The translations under genes and the position numbers were made by a program. This document shows, one piece after another, positions 1 to 14,900 of a stretch of 64,000 nt of DNA. Each line of letters starts with the position of its first letter. Positions within the stretch are counted from its first letter, which is position 1. Below the pieces are notes generated by a model that saw nothing but the letters and a program-made list of their open reading frames with translations, was not told the origin of the DNA and made no database searches. The stretch is from Monarcha castaneiventris obscurior (lineage: Eukaryota; Chordata; Aves; Passeriformes; Monarchidae), in contig JAMPIT010000484.1 in NCBI GenBank assembly GCA_026261815.1, positions 13,862,501 to 13,926,500 of the forward strand, given 5' to 3'.

Positions 1-3000
1 TTTAACCTACTTCCTTTTCAAAGAAAATTACAGCCTGTAACACTCTTTCCCTCTTCTATTTCAAGAAAACCATTAAAATTATTTTTTAGCTCTGGTTAAT
101 GTTGGTCTATAGACCACCACTTATTAAAAAAATTAAAATTGAAGAGTATTTTCTGCATGGCAAAAAATTGGAATCAGTGGAATAAAACTAGTTAGTCATT
201 TCTGTACCTGGGAAAGCGTTATCCTGCTCCACAAAAATGTGATGTTTCATGAAAAGGCCAGCTAATGATTCCACTGCTACAGGGCTTGCTGCATTATTTT
301 TAAATCTAAAGGTTCAGTCTCCAAAGTTGCATTGCATTTGTCAATATTTCCTGTTTTCTTTTCAAGCAGTCCAAAAGTTCCTTCAACAAAACAGTTCGCC
401 ATGCTTCCAGCACACACACTAAATTCAGAACAGAAGTAGAACAAAAGTATTACTACTTTGTAATTGAAAAGTTGGTAATGCCTGTGGTTTATACACTTCC
501 AGAATCACAAGCACTGAAGATCAACCTTACAAAAAGGGGACTTGATAAATTCCCCAATACAGTCATCCAAGAAAATACATAGGTTTGAAGCATATTATTA
601 AATCTAATTCTTGAATTGCTGGTTGTGTTCCAGGTGGGCTTTTATCTATGATTTTAGACATGTCCAGTGTCACCGCCAGTTTCTGAGTAGTAGAGGGTCA
701 ATAAAAAAAGATTATGATAGTTCAAAAAAAGCATGAACAACCCTTAAAGTTGATCTATAGTGCACATGCATCTGGTGCTCCTGCAGATAAGCATCACATT
801 TGTGCTTTACTGATCACTACGAGGAGTGTTTTTCTTTTATCAAACTCAATTGTTTTATGCTTTGTTCTTCTGGACTCATTTGAAATGGAGTACAGACTTC
901 CACTATAATAGAAATACATCAAAAAATTACTTAGAGATCCAAGTACAGGCAACAGACAGGAATTACTTATTTTTAAATGAAGACTGAAACCACTCATCAG
1001 TATAGATTGTCTAACCAACAGGGAGAAGTAACAGCTCCAAGTAGGACGGGAGTCAGTGCACCAAGGAAAGGGTGTCATTCCAAATGCATACAGCTTTCAA
1101 AGCATTCCAATTAGGCTCCAATTAAAGAGTCCCAAACAGGCTCTAGATTGAAATTAACAGACATTTTACTACAAGCTTTGCTAAACAAAGAAATCACACA
1201 CTATTGAATCATTTAAAAGAACAATGAACAAAGCTCTGAAGAATATACAGCCAGACACACCAAAGATTAAGTATTTGAACAGATACTCTTTTTATGTGAC
1301 ATCTTCAAAGATACCAAATTGAGAAACACATCAATTTCTCATTTTAGGTGAAATACTACAGTGATGAGGAAGGGCAGAAATAAAGATTAAGACTAAACCT
1401 TGACTTTCACTATCATTAATGCATATTTCTGCACCACCAAAAGGCTTCTGTAAACCACCCCTCTTTGTAAAGAAATATTTCATTACTAAAAAATTAAATG
1501 TCATCTATACATATCTAACTATCTTCAATCATTTTTTCTCTAAAATTTGCAGAGAAAACAAAAATAATTAAGGTAACTTAGGAAAAAAAAATGTGATGTT
1601 TTGCCAAAAAACCCTCTTCTATGACTCTGTGATGAATACATACTAGAGTCCCACCAGTATCTTCACCTTACCATATCCTTAAGCTTTTCTTCCCCCAAAC
1701 TGCTCATGATATGAAATGATGAGATTTATGAAGAAAAACCAAACTATATTATGAAATTCTGTTTTCAATAGCATAGATGTGTATAAGCACTGGTACATAG
1801 TGGACAAGAAGCTATGCACTTGAGAGATCTTGGAAGATGACCTTTCACCACTAACTTCCTAATTTTTGAACAGAACTGGATGGTTTCCCTAGCAAATTAA
1901 AAGTATTTTTATTTTTATTTCTATTCTTAATATTAAGCACACAGTACAGTCTCCATGTTATACAATACAGTCCTGGCAGTACATGATATTTTATTTGTTG
2001 ACATTAAGACAGTGGAATATGTTAACATGTACTCCTAAAGATATTGCCGTAACTTAAAAAGAAAAAAAATCACGCTTTTCCTGTTTGTCTCCCCCACATC
2101 ATCCCCCCCAAGTTATTCTTTCATATAACAGAAAATAAAAGAGATGACAATAAAAGGGCAAGGGAAAACAAGGCACAAGCAGCATCCCTTTTTTTTAATA
2201 GATTATTAAATCTGTATATGGATGCATTTATCTGACATACTAAAAGCAGATATGTGTAAACTCAGTCACCACCAGTATCATCTGCCCACAGAATTTTATT
2301 TTAAGTTTGCATAAGACAGGCAGAGCACAAGCACGTCTGCAAACTCACTGCTGTTGGCTCACTGGCCAGTGCTGAGATCTGCAGCTGTCAGCTGCAGCAA
2401 TCTCACAGAGGCAGAGGATGCAGCAAGCAGATTGTAATTTGGGCCCCAAGAGAAATGGGCAAGGGATGCCAAAGGTAAGTCATATTTATCTAAGGACTGG
2501 AGTGAAATGCCAGGCATAAACAAGGTATTATTAAATCTTCTTTGTTTTCAAACCCTTTTCTTTGTCCAGTCTGTATTGCCCAGTGAGTCACAGCTTTACT
2601 GCTTTGTTCTGAAGAACCTTTAACATCTATTTAACATCATATTTCTTACAGCAACCCAAAGTAAAGTCTGTAGGCACCAAGGTCACTAAACCACCTGATC
2701 ACAAGCAAAGACAGTCCGAGATGAGACAGGGTGATTCAGCAGTACAAAGAGTTAGAGGATAATAACTGAACATAACAATAATGCAGCAATCCAAGCTGAA
2801 TTGCTACATCAGTAGGACACAAACGAGACTAGATCTTTCTAGGAGACATAATTAGCATGGGGATGAGGGGAGAAAACAGCTTCTGCACCAGCTAAATTGG
2901 ATGGCTTGTGATGAACTTGAAGTTTTTATACCACTGAAATTATCTAACACTTGGAATTCAGATATTTGCATGTCCGACTGCAAACCTACTCAACATCACA

Positions 3001-5890
3001 AAAGGGAGTGAAAAACACTCATCTCTATACCAACACAAGAGAGATGCCTCTAAACAACCAAAGCTTAACTCCAGTTCTTAAATCTTGAGTGACATATTCA
3101 AGCAAGATGCCACTGTGCAAAAGTCATTACCACTAATTGCAAGACAAGCTTTTCATATCAGAGCGCCAAGGAAGTAATCACACAAGCATGTGGATGGGCA
3201 CCTAGACCTCCCGAACACACCTACCATACAAAAGCTTGTAAAGGAGGAACAAAAAGGTCTCACAACTGATTTTGGAGACCAGAAGGGCATTGACTGCTAA
3301 GCCAGAAAACATACACACACACGATTCAGCAGGAATGTTATATGGAAGGAGAAGAAGGACAAGATCCCTTCAGGGACTCTGGTCCAAGCCAAACAGTGTA
3401 CAAGAGGTTATGAAGAAGTTACAGAGAAAGTTCACGCAGGTACATTATTGTTTAGATCAGTCATTTTCAGCTGTTTTCAACTAGAGTCCCCATATGGCAA
3501 ATACAGGTTTACTGACAGGAGTTACTTTTTGTACCCTTTAAATGTAGCCCACAGATTCTCAGTCTTAATGTGATTCTAGAGGAGAAGCCTAGGGGGTAGC
3601 ACATGATTTGTGTCTGAAGTGAGAAGACTTCATTTCTATGCACTTATGAAAACTCAGAATATCTTCCCATGCCTGGCCTTGTCACTGGCCTACAGTTCTG
3701 TTCTGCAAACTGCAAAGCCTTGTCGTCTTATGCAGCAAGGATGAATTACTGGAGATTTCTCATAGCACACAACACATACAAGTCTGTTCAATTTAGAAAT
3801 AAGAATTTCTATACCAGAATGGAAACGTTAGGGAACAAAGTTTTTTAGCCTCTCCTAACTTGCTTACACTACAGTTAAACCATCCTCTGCCACGAGATCA
3901 CATGGTTTTCTGTTTGGAAGGGTTTTCTTCAGTAAGTTTTTTGGATTTTTTTTTTTTAAACACTGCTAAGTTTCAACTTTATAGGAACACAAAGATCCCA
4001 TAGAAAGCATATTTGCTTTTCAAAGTATCCTACTTATGGGCTTGAAGCAGCACATATTAAAATCTTAGTGCTCAATTCCTTAATTACTAGGCCATGTTAA
4101 TCAGACCCTTAAAACTCAGAGCAGCATCAGCCGGTGATACCACCATGAGCACCCTTAGGAGCAGGAATTACTGAGAGCTGCAAGAGAAGTCAGACAAGAT
4201 TTACAAGCCAAATGGGCCTAAGACATATCTGTTATGCATAATAACATTATGAGCAAGAAATTTTTTGAACGATTTTGTGAGGAAGTGATAGGTATAACAC
4301 ATATCTATGCCTTTCCAAAACATATTAGAGATTGTAACGAACATAAGGCACACGTAAGAAAGGCAAATAAAATGAAAGAAAAGCTGTTTTACTGGAAAAA
4401 AACCAACACAAAAGCAGGATGAACAGAAGTCAGGTGGACTACAAATGAGGATAAGGACTTTTACTTACCCAACACCCAGGCCCCACATCTGACCTCTCTC
4501 CAATCGTAACATCTTCCTTGTAGTACAAAGACTCAACAGGATGAACTCCAACAACTCCTTAGTATTACATCCTACACACACTCCTCTCCAGATTTCTCTT
4601 CCCCTCCACCTCTTCCTTCACAACCAACTTCATCTCTTATAACCTGGGCTGGTGTTCCCAAAGCACCTGAATCTCATGTGCTGATTGTTCCCAGCTGGGC
4701 ACAATAATGATGAACTCAGTGAGGACCAGGTCCGTGTGGTGGTGTTTTTTAAACTACATAAAATTTGTTAAAAGGTTTACTAGTTTGTACTTATCCAGAG
4801 TTATTTACTACAAATTTCATCTCTGCAATTTTTTCTATAATATGAACTTGAACTTAATGTAAGTTTCTCCTTATTAAGTGAATGTGCTACTGTAAGTACC
4901 TGAGAAATAACCCATTAACGTTTAGGAATTACTGCATCCATGATCTACAACAATGAAGAATTATTATTGTTTAAAAAAACCCTTTTATTATTATTTTTTC
5001 TTTAGGTGATGATTTTTTTTAATAGTATTTTGTCTTATGACTCTAGAGAATTGTAATTTGACTGTTCTGCAGAATTAGATCACTCCTATTTCTTTACTAA
5101 AAAAAAAATTTACATCTAACAGAAGAGACGGATGAGGTGCTTTGGGGGCAGAGACAGACAATTGTTACGTGTGATAAAATATCAAAACACATTATCTCTA
5201 CCATTACCCTTGATTTGTGCTGGTCCCTAGGCACTACTGTCATGGACATGAGTACTCTGAGCTCAAGAATTTGGATTATTGCAACACAAGATGGTGATAA
5301 TAGGAAGTGCTGAAAATGCATAATAGATACAAATTGGGTCCAAGTAAACTGAGTAAACTCTAAACATTTTTCAGTTGCAGGTGTTCTAATTAAAATATCT
5401 GAAGCCATTATTGCTGCCAGCACTGAACCCCACGTATAAACGCACAATACACAGGTCCTAATATTTCAGCAGCATTCAGGTCTCCTGTCTTGAATGAGCA
5501 GCCTTGCTGTGCAACATGTGCACATTAAACAACTTACCAGTTGCCTAAGCACAAGTTTGCATGGATGTCTTACCCTAAATCTTGCACAATTCTCTCCTAA
5601 TTTAAACAAGCTTCTCTTATTGTGCTAGTGAATGCTGGTCACCTTACAGAATAAATGTTTCATTTTTTTTTCTGAGGCTTATTGTAAAGGAAATGCAGGA
5701 GTTAACAAGTTTATTTGGATCTAGAGAGATGCACGTCTGAGTGGAAAAGGTCAGAGAACAAGCACCTGCCCAGAGCCATGGCTATGACCCTTAATAAGGC
5801 TCAGTCTTCCAAATGCAACTGCCAGAACCATTAAAGCAAGGCCATAAACATCAAAAAGTGTTTACATCTATCAATCTACTCTACTGAAAG
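1..5890. other. AT-rich non-coding stretch, no gene seen
   Basis: No open frame here exceeds about 116 codons and none resembles a known protein or is flanked by convincing splice sites. The longest, on the minus strand at 5097-5447, is hydrophobic and Cys/Ser-rich without a recognisable domain. Composition is plain AT-rich intergenic DNA with short A and T runs. Confidence 0.6.
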
Positions 5891-5971
5891 ATGCCCCTGC
5901 CCATGGCAGGGGCTTTGGACTAGATGATCTTTAAAGGTGCGTTCCAATATAAACTGTTCTATGATTCTGTT
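5891..5971 (+). mobile_element. CR1 LINE 3'-end fragment
   Basis: The segment reads like the 3' terminus of the bird/reptile CR1 non-LTR retrotransposon: CCCTGCCCATGGCAGGGG, then GGACTAGATGATCTTTAAAGG, TTCCAA, and a terminal TTCTATGATTCTGT that resembles the short 8-bp terminal repeats of CR1. Only about 80 bp remain, so this is a typical severely 5'-truncated copy with no reverse transcriptase left. It is the best single clue that the DNA is avian. The family is assigned by recognition of its conserved 3' end; the subfamily cannot be told. Confidence 0.85.
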
Positions 5972-8900
5972 ACACAATTGGATATTTCAGCTGCCAAGAG
6001 GCATTTGGAGTTATTCAAGCCTGAGCCTCTTTACCTCTTCTTCCTTGTTCTCCTTTCATTCCTCAAAACCAACCAAATAAAATTCAAAATTATGTCAACT
6101 TCCATGGCAGTAATGCCCACCTTAAAATGAGCATACATTATTATTATTTACAGCTTAGTCCTTGGTAACACCCAGAGGAAAAAGAAGTATATTTGATCAA
6201 TACAATGCTAGAACAAAGAGATATTTAGTCCCTTTTTAATTCCACATTACTTAAAATACATACAGAAAAATAATTCTATGGAGAAAACTAAGCAGATATG
6301 GTGGGTTAGTGTAATCACCTGGATGTGAAAATGTCACCCTTGGAATCTTCCCCGCATAAGTAGCACAACTAGGAAATTAAATAATTATGTGAACAAATAA
6401 ACTTAAAACACTAAAAAAACCTTAAAAAAGATAGAGGAACTTTTATTAATGAAAAGTCAGTTAACCAGAAATGGAACATATATCTGGATGTCCGGTTTTG
6501 GAACAACATATATTTGCTCTAAAGATTCTTTGGGGGGTTTTTTCAAAAATTTTACCATGGATTTTAGAAGAGACCTGCCCTGCACAGAAGGACTTCCAAT
6601 GGGGTTTAAATATTAAAAATGACTGTGCAAAAATACTGTTCATCCACTGAACAGACCTATAGACGAGATGTTTTTGTAAAGTTCTGACTCAAAAAAATAC
6701 ATTTTTGTCTAGAAAGCAAAGAGGTTCGATCCAGCCTTGGTTTGAATTCGCGATTACTCGGTCTTGCAGCAGCCTTGCTGTTTGCCCCATGCTGCCTTGT
6801 CTTCTTCATATATTAACTTACATCTTTATTTTTTATTAAGCATTAAAATAATTGCCATTTATGGCACACATAATTGCAACACACCTTGGAGGTAACAGAC
6901 AATTTCTCACCTTTTTTTAAAGTAAGAAGTTGATTTTTAAGAGCCTAATCAGCCTTCAGAGACTGAAAAACAGCTTTGGCATTTCAGGGATTTTATACCC
7001 TTGCAAATTCCTCATAAATCAAGATATTAAGAGTAGCAAGGGTAAAACAGTGCTCAGTGCAAGTGAGTAGATAGGAAACCACATTGTACTGGTAACAAAT
7101 ACATGGTATTGGAAACATTATTGAGTCCTTCATCTGGAGCAGGATGTGAAAGGAAGGAATTTGAGGTTACAGTGGCCTTCATGTTTCTCTCAAGATATTC
7201 AGGTACAGATATTTTAGCTGTTTAGCTGGATGGGCCCATGATAGTGTAAGAAATCTTCATTTAACCACCTCTGACTTACTTTACTCCTTGCTCAACTAAT
7301 ATATTTGACATAAAAAACACCTACCTGTAATTAAAGCTACTGAAAAAAAATTTAAAATTCTTTGTTAACAGTCTTGCTTTTTCAAAGTATTGAGAATTTC
7401 ACTGTTCAGCTCTGGCTGTTGTTATGAACTAGGTATTTGTCTTTTCTAAATGCATTCAAGCATTTGATTCTGCTTTGCTGTTTCATTGTACAGCTTCTGT
7501 GTGTGTTTGCAAGGCACAAAGACAAGAAATAAAATTAATTTACATTATCCAAGAAAAGGATTGTCTATTCAAGGCAAAGAAATATTAGTTTTCATTATTA
7601 TATATCAGAGAGTTTTAGAAATCACACTCTCCCACATGGTTAAAATTTTAAGAAGAAGGAACTAAAACCATGCTGGTTTAATACTACTTCAGTGATCCCA
7701 AATCAACTCCACTCAACAGAGTTGTGTGTATTTTTCCCAAATGTGTTTACTATATATTGGAACAAGCATTGGGAGGATTATTTATTATGTGACCAGAATA
7801 CAAATCACTAAACTATGCTGCGCTGCTTGAATGTGCACTAGGTTTCCTGCTAAATTCCCTAAGGCAAAAAGAAAAGATGCACAGATGGGAACTATCTCTG
7901 TGCAAACTGATGCATTGGGAAAGAAAGATCTGATTAAATCACAGTTAGTCTCACCCCCTTCATGAAACACAAGAGACCTATAATATCAGTGGCCATCATT
8001 TTAAACCCATCCTTGGAAAATATTTGTAAAAGTATGATATCCAGGTACTTTGATATAAACACTGATAAAATATTTGACCAAAGAAGAGAGAGAGACACTC
8101 AGGGATGAGTGAGGGATTGATCTGAGCCAGATGAAAGGGGTGCATGTGCTACACTAGTCCACTCTCAATTTCTTACACAAGGCTGTGTAGCCTTTGGTTC
8201 CTCAGGAGATACTGCAGATTGAGTGTTAGAAGCCTACGCCTACCATGGGTCATAGGAGAGAAGGCAGAGGCAGAAGTTACTGAGGAATTAAATCTCCCAT
8301 ATTATTTCTCTTCCTTTTGTCCAGTTAATCCTCTGGGGGGGAAGACCTTGGGAATCCTTCCTTTTTTTTAATGTGTTTTAATTTTATTTTGCCTTCTGCA
8401 TCTAGTCAGGCATAGCAGCAAGGGCATCTCCATTTGTATCCAAAATCTAACTCCTTGAGGGATAAACAATAACATAAATGGGAATGAATTCAACCAGATC
8501 TTAAGAGTCATTTCAGCTTTTATTTCATAATTTCTACAAACTCTAGACTTGGAAGATATTCCTAATGTGCTCCAAATGAGTGGCACAAATCAACTGGCAA
8601 TGTTTGTTGTAGAGTATATTTTATACTCTTTTCCCTTCTTTTTCATACTGATATTTAAACCTAAATGGACACTGATATATTTTACTATTCATGTCCTGTG
8701 CTGTTGCACACCAGGATTACATTGGCAAAGTCATAGGGCATTGTCTTCACTGAAGTAATGAATCAAAATCAAATTGCTTTGGTGGCCTAGAAGGAGCTGA
8801 GAACTGGGGTGCATTTAGCACAGATGCCTTCAGCTGCTTTGCAAACACCGTATTGGTAAGAGGGGCCGGCTTGGAGAAAGAAGTTTTTTGCATTTGAAGA

Positions 8901-11900
8901 ATCCCTCAACTCTCTGAGCACAAGCAAGCAGCAGAAAAAAATTTCCCTAATAGCCACAAGCACCATTCTTGTGAAGCCCCTAAATGAAAGAAATCCCTGT
9001 GAGTTTTATGCACTAAGGTGTCCAAAGACAAACACTTTCTTCTTTCCAAGATACCAAGCCCCAAAGCCTCTCTTTTGGTTACCTCTGTTTGCAAGTAAAT
9101 CCTGAAAGAAAACACAGACACCACAGTCTGACATTTCTTACTGTGGGGTCAATTTCTTGTCACCAAATTAGGCAAAACAGGGATTTGAGTCCACTTATTC
9201 ACATCAATATTGTGATTTGATCCCAGGACTGTCCAAGAGAAACCCAAATATCCAAAGCATTCTGAGCACCAGGCAGGCAGAGAAAAAACTCCCAGTCAAA
9301 AGTACCATCTGAGATCTGCCCCAGGTCTTTCAAGCAGCTGCAAGGTAGTTGATCTTGACAAAGAGTTCAGATTATGGAAACTGAACCTTGGCTCTGTCCT
9401 GCTCTAGAAAGAGTTATCAGCGTGGTTGGCATTCACTGCATTATACTCTGCTGCTCAGGGTAGACATACATTTAACCTGATTTCAATACATATTTTTGAA
9501 ATTTCTTGGGAGCATGATCCTATGACAGTGCAAAATACTTATTATTTCATATTTATTTACAATAAAAAACACATGCAGTATCAGCATAAAGCTTTTGTAC
9601 AAGCACAAAGAGAGAGAGTGTGACTGACCCAGGAGTGAACTGGTGGAACAGCTTCCAGGTGGAAGCTGTTGGGTAAAGGTCTGCATTTAAATGCATAAAC
9701 ACCTGTGACAGAATTCAGTTAAGTGCTGCATCAGTGGATTTCAGGTTCAGCCCAAACACCTGAAAGTGTTTGAATGTAATAGCCATTGGAGCCAGCCTTG
9801 CAAAACCAGCTTGGGAACTGAGAATATCTATTGACAGGGTCCCTTTTTATCAAGTCCTCCTAGCACTTACTACATGTTCCAGCCATAAAAATTCATAACT
9901 AAGATCTATCCATGCTCTCCATTATGTGCTTTCTCCCTCTGGCTGATCTATTTCACTGTAAAACCTTCACTATGAGACTGAAGTGATTTCAAATTTGCAC
10001 ACAGCTTCACTTAAGTACTTTAGAGATACTTCAAGCAGCATTAAATCAAGATATTTGACCTTGAAAAATCATTTTATTATAGTTTTGTTAGATTGTCCAC
10101 CTTTCTTACTGCTAATTTCTCAATACGGCACATATTTCTAATTTCAGACTTGCAGAGGTATTGGACTTTCCCTGAAAACAGTGTATCTGAATTCCTTCCA
10201 CCACCCAGTTTCTTTCCCCTTCTCTGCTGTCCTTGAGCATTTCGACTAGCGTAAGATATTCTTTATTCAAATTGACCTTGTTCTATTTTATTGAAAATAG
10301 CCAAGTTTTATCAGTGTCATTCATTGCTTAGCAGCAGACAAAAAGACTTCCATCTCTCAAAAGAATGAGGAAAAAAAGCAAGGAAAACATACAAAAAACG
10401 CACCACTGTAGTTTTAAGGTTTGAACAAAACAGTAAATTATTTTCTAACCTGGGCAGAACTAAGCTCTTTGAAGAGAATTAGACAAAAGTCTTGGGCATC
10501 TCAAACAGAAGAATTCACGTCAGCTCAAGGCAGCCCTCTAAATTTTTCACTAAAATAAAATAATTGCCTCTGTCTAGATCATAGAATCATATCTTACTTG
10601 AGTCTAACTGATGTTGTATGTACAACTGTATATAAACATTACTCATTTTACTCTTAAAAAACTGAGCTTGGGTCTACACCTCCAACTTGCAATATTAGTG
10701 CATGATAACCGAAGATAATGAGAACAGAGTTACTCATATGTACTCTCATTAGTATCAAGCTTCGTGATGGATGTTTAGGGAATGTCCCTGTAACAATATT
10801 TTTGTTAAAGCCACAAAAAGATAAAGCAAATGTTTATAATATAGTAAATATATATTATTTATATAAAATATTAAATATTTCTTAGCCTTGATTTTTACTT
10901 CTATGAAGCTTTTTTGGTGATGATCTGTCATAACATTTGAGTTTTAAATATCTATGATTTTTAGACTGAAGTTGCAAATGTACTTATACCTGCTATAGAC
11001 CTTCATACATCCATATGTAAATGTTACAAGCCTAATCTTTACATGGTTTGGGGAAAGCAAATATTATGAAATCTGGAAAGTCTCATCATCTCTGTGGAAC
11101 TAAGTATCAGGAAGATCTATTGCAGCAGTTGATCTTATATTCATTGGTAGCAGCCTGTCCCTGAATTCACAACCACATTTGCATCGCAACTCCCAGTCAA
11201 GGGGAGTTGTGAGTCTGACTTACTACTCCCATGGCAAGACACATTTAAGTCTCACAATTTCTGGCTTTGAGTCTTCACCACCAAGGCACCTTGAGTGTTG
11301 TCTCTACTTTTTCCCTGTGAGCAATAGAATGCTGCTGCCTGTCAAAGCAGTTTCTGTGTGTGTAGCACAAGCTGGCAAAAGGAATCCCAAAGTCGGTGTA
11401 GCTCTAGTTACAGGTTTCCTTGGGATACTGGATGCCATTCATCCCAACTTTGTCAAAATGGGCCCTAGGCCCGTTTCACCCCATACAGAGCCACATATCC
11501 ATGAACTGTAGGTGCTAATCATCCTAGGACTTCAAGAAAAGTCACGGTTACCCTGGCAACTTCATGTATTTCTCTATGGATACAAAACACACACTTAAAA
11601 GGAAAATTACTTTATCAATATGAAAAATTCATCAGTTCTTTCTAAATTAAACATTCAATCTAGTCAGAATAAAGCAGCTATACTGTTTGAAAGATCTAAT
11701 AAGTTATTCACACGTATTTCAGATGCTGTCATGGATGTCTCAGTGTGTGCTGTGTGCAGGAGCAGAGGTGGACATGAACACATGCAACCCTATTTACATC
11801 AACTACATCGCCAGGAGTGTGGAATTCCACACGAGTTATTGAAACAACACAGCCTTATGGTAGCTGGATAAGTAACAGAATAGAGGCAACATTGTGATAG

Positions 11901-14900
11901 CAATTCACTTTCTGCATTTGGAGTATTTTGAAAAACTGAGAATCTTAAATAGATAAACTAACACATATAGAACACAGACGTGAATTGCTCTTAAGTTAGA
12001 TTTACAATTAATTAGAGGATGCAACCATCCAGCAAAAATATTTGAAGTATCTAAGTTTTAAGGCTTTAGTCATCTTTTTATTCCTGGTGTATTAAATAAC
12101 TGTAAAATCAAAAATCCACTTTTGAGGGGAATATCATCTAATCTCCACGATCAGAACATAAATGTATTCAGCAGAGCCTGCTTTCCTTCAGTAGACCTCT
12201 CATGTGTGTCATTTTGGTCATTTGCGTGCAGCCATTCACTCCTCCCTTGCAACTCTAATTGTACAGAAGCAGGAGTAGCAAGATTTAGCCTGACCTGTTT
12301 GTAAGCTTCGGGGTGACCATAAACCCCAAGTAACTGAATGCAGACCAAAATCCAGCCCACAGAACCACATGTTCCCATTCAATTCCCAATACCCTCAAAG
12401 TTTTATGAGGCATTTTGGGGAATCAATAGCTACATTGTTTTCTTCTGTAATTCGTTTCCAATGCTTTTTGACATATGAGCTACGCTTTTTTGCTTTTCCC
12501 AAATTTTTAATGTTCTATGTAAATCCCAGTAGCACTTATATACCAATTGATGTCTTTTCCAACGTCAATGACTGCATTTCAAACCCTTGTTTTGCTTCAA
12601 TCTACTATCCAGCATTTCCACTCTCAGTATTTATTCTTTGCTTTTGAGTGTCTTTCAAATTGTTTGCTTTGCAGACATATTACCTTGCAGAGGCAGAAAG
12701 TGCATTATCACTAATGTCAGCTCTCTTCTTAGTTTTCCAGAGTTATTATTCACCATAGCTGCTTCCTGTAATGTTCTTCCCTTAATGGATAAGGGAACAA
12801 GGGGCTGCAGTTCATTTAATTGTTCCAAACTTTCTCCTCATTACCTGTCTCTTCACTAGGAGTAGTAAAAGCAAGTGCATTTCATAGGAATAGGCCTCCA
12901 AGCACCTTTCGCACACTGAAAATGGTGTTGTAGATGAGTCTGTGAACAGGTGAACATGAAATGCTTCATTTTCTTGAGACATGGCAAATGGTAACTTTTA
13001 TTTCCTTACTTTTCCTTTTTGTCCCTAAGCAAGGGAAAAGTACATCAATTCACCTACCAACATTTATTCTTTCTCACCTTGTTATTTCATCTCTTATTGC
13101 TCAAAGTTGTGTCTGAATGAAAAGAAATTCAGTTTTGGAAATCTGCCTGATTTTAAAATAAGTCACGACCTCCAGGGCCGTATGTCTGAACTATACCACT
13201 CATACATCCATCTGGAGCAAAGCTAGTACCAAGCAGCTACACTTCTCTTCTAGAAAAGAGAATATTCACAGATATTAAGAAGAAATAACCAGCTCCCCAT
13301 GGTTGGATTGATTAAGTCAATAAGAGACACAGAGCAGATATTCTAATAATGGATTTGGATACAGACTACTGCCACAGAGATCAGAGGCATGAGTGAAGAT
13401 AGAGTTCTGTCATGATCGTCAAATGATGCAGCCAGATGATTTTGCAAAATATTCCATGACCAAAACATTTACAGTTACACAGGGACATACGGTTTATTAA
13501 CAAGGATTTGAAAAACAATCTTTGATTGCACTAAGGCCAAAAATCTCATTTAATCCATGTTACAGAAAATCCACCCCTCTGGATTCCTGCTGAAATGCAG
13601 GCAAGTGAAAAGCTTCATAAATTTACCTTGAGCTGTCTGATAACTCACTTCTTGCATTTTTTCCTACAAATTGACTTACTCATACCAAATACCCTTTTTA
13701 AGTTATTCCTAACGTTGAATATGCAAGACTTAGAAAGGCAAGTACTACTAAAGCTACCAGGGAATTCAAAATTGTTCTACCATTTTAGTCATCACACAGA
13801 GGAATTTTAAAAAATCAGTCACTGCAATTTTCACTGAGGAGTTTGAACTTGGAATGATTGCCATAAAGGCAAATCAGAGAGCCATTTTCACTACTTGCAT
13901 TAATTACTTACACTTTTATATAGTGTTTGTGTCTGCAGGCCAACAGACTGGGAGCTACTGTGACAAGATGTATGGGAAGTGTCCTGCTCTGTTCTTAAAA
14001 ATAAGATCAGATGAACAGGAGCTGCAATTGGAACTTGTCTTCTGCTGATCTTTTCAAAGAAACTTGAAAAAGGACGAGTGTCTTATTTCCTGGCTGGACA
14101 TAAAAGCTGGCACAAACAGACATGATAAAAGTATTAATCTCAGACAATTAGCTCATTGATGATACCTTTGATAAAAGAAGACAAGAGGTTGGCCATGTTT
14201 CTTCCTCCCTGGGAAAGCTGTGACCTGCTGGATTATGGGAGAGTTGTAAATGTGAAAGATCTTAATTCGTCGGAGATTGCCACACACTGTCATATAAGAT
14301 TTTACTAGCAAATTAGGGACTTGAATAACATCCCCTTCCACAGAGCAAACAGCTGAAAATCCAATTTTAAATAATATTTCTGTAGACTGCACCTACTACA
14401 AGTCCTGCCACAGTCTTTCTTTTGTCTGAAGCTTGAAAAGTGGAAAAGAATTCCTGGCTGACGGCCCATTCACCAGGATTATCCATCATGCATAAAGATA
14501 TCATGCTGTATGATCCAAAATAATTTCCTTCCAATATTCTTCCATGTAAACCATTTCTGCTGTCACAAGCACTCCAAGTGCAAGTGATGGTGGAAATATT
14601 GCAAGGCTGACCTCTCCAGCTGGGGCTGATTCACTCACCCAGCTTCTGAAACCATTACCACAGAAGAAAATTACATACAGTTTTCAGTCCCTTTTTATAA
14701 GAGTTTTAATTTAGAGCTTTTACACCTCTAAATCCATTCTCAGATGTCATAATTACTTCTTGAGAGCACAAAATTATAGCACTACAAAAAAAATGAGAAG
14801 GAAATGCAGACCATATTTTGCATCACTTAGGGAGGTTTTTTTGACATTTGGGTACTACAGAAAGTCTCATGTCAAAGATTATCAGACAACTTTTTGGCCA

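Noticed and set aside
2840..2870. Weak resemblance to the U6 snRNA core (AATTAGCATGGGG)
   Set aside because: The rest of U6, including the conserved 5' hairpin and terminal T run, is absent.
5097..5447. 116-codon minus-strand open frame
   Set aside because: There is no recognisable domain, no splice context and nothing supporting it in neighbouring sequence. Its length is within chance for 64 kb.
6720..6745. tRNA-like word GGTTCGATCC
   Set aside because: The flanking bases do not form a T-arm stem, and no anticodon arm, D-arm or acceptor stem can be folded around it.
10573..10592. ATCATAGAATCATAT, resembling the reverse complement of a CR1 tail
   Set aside because: Only about 15 bases match and the adjacent CR1 body is not recognisable. 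Too short to call.
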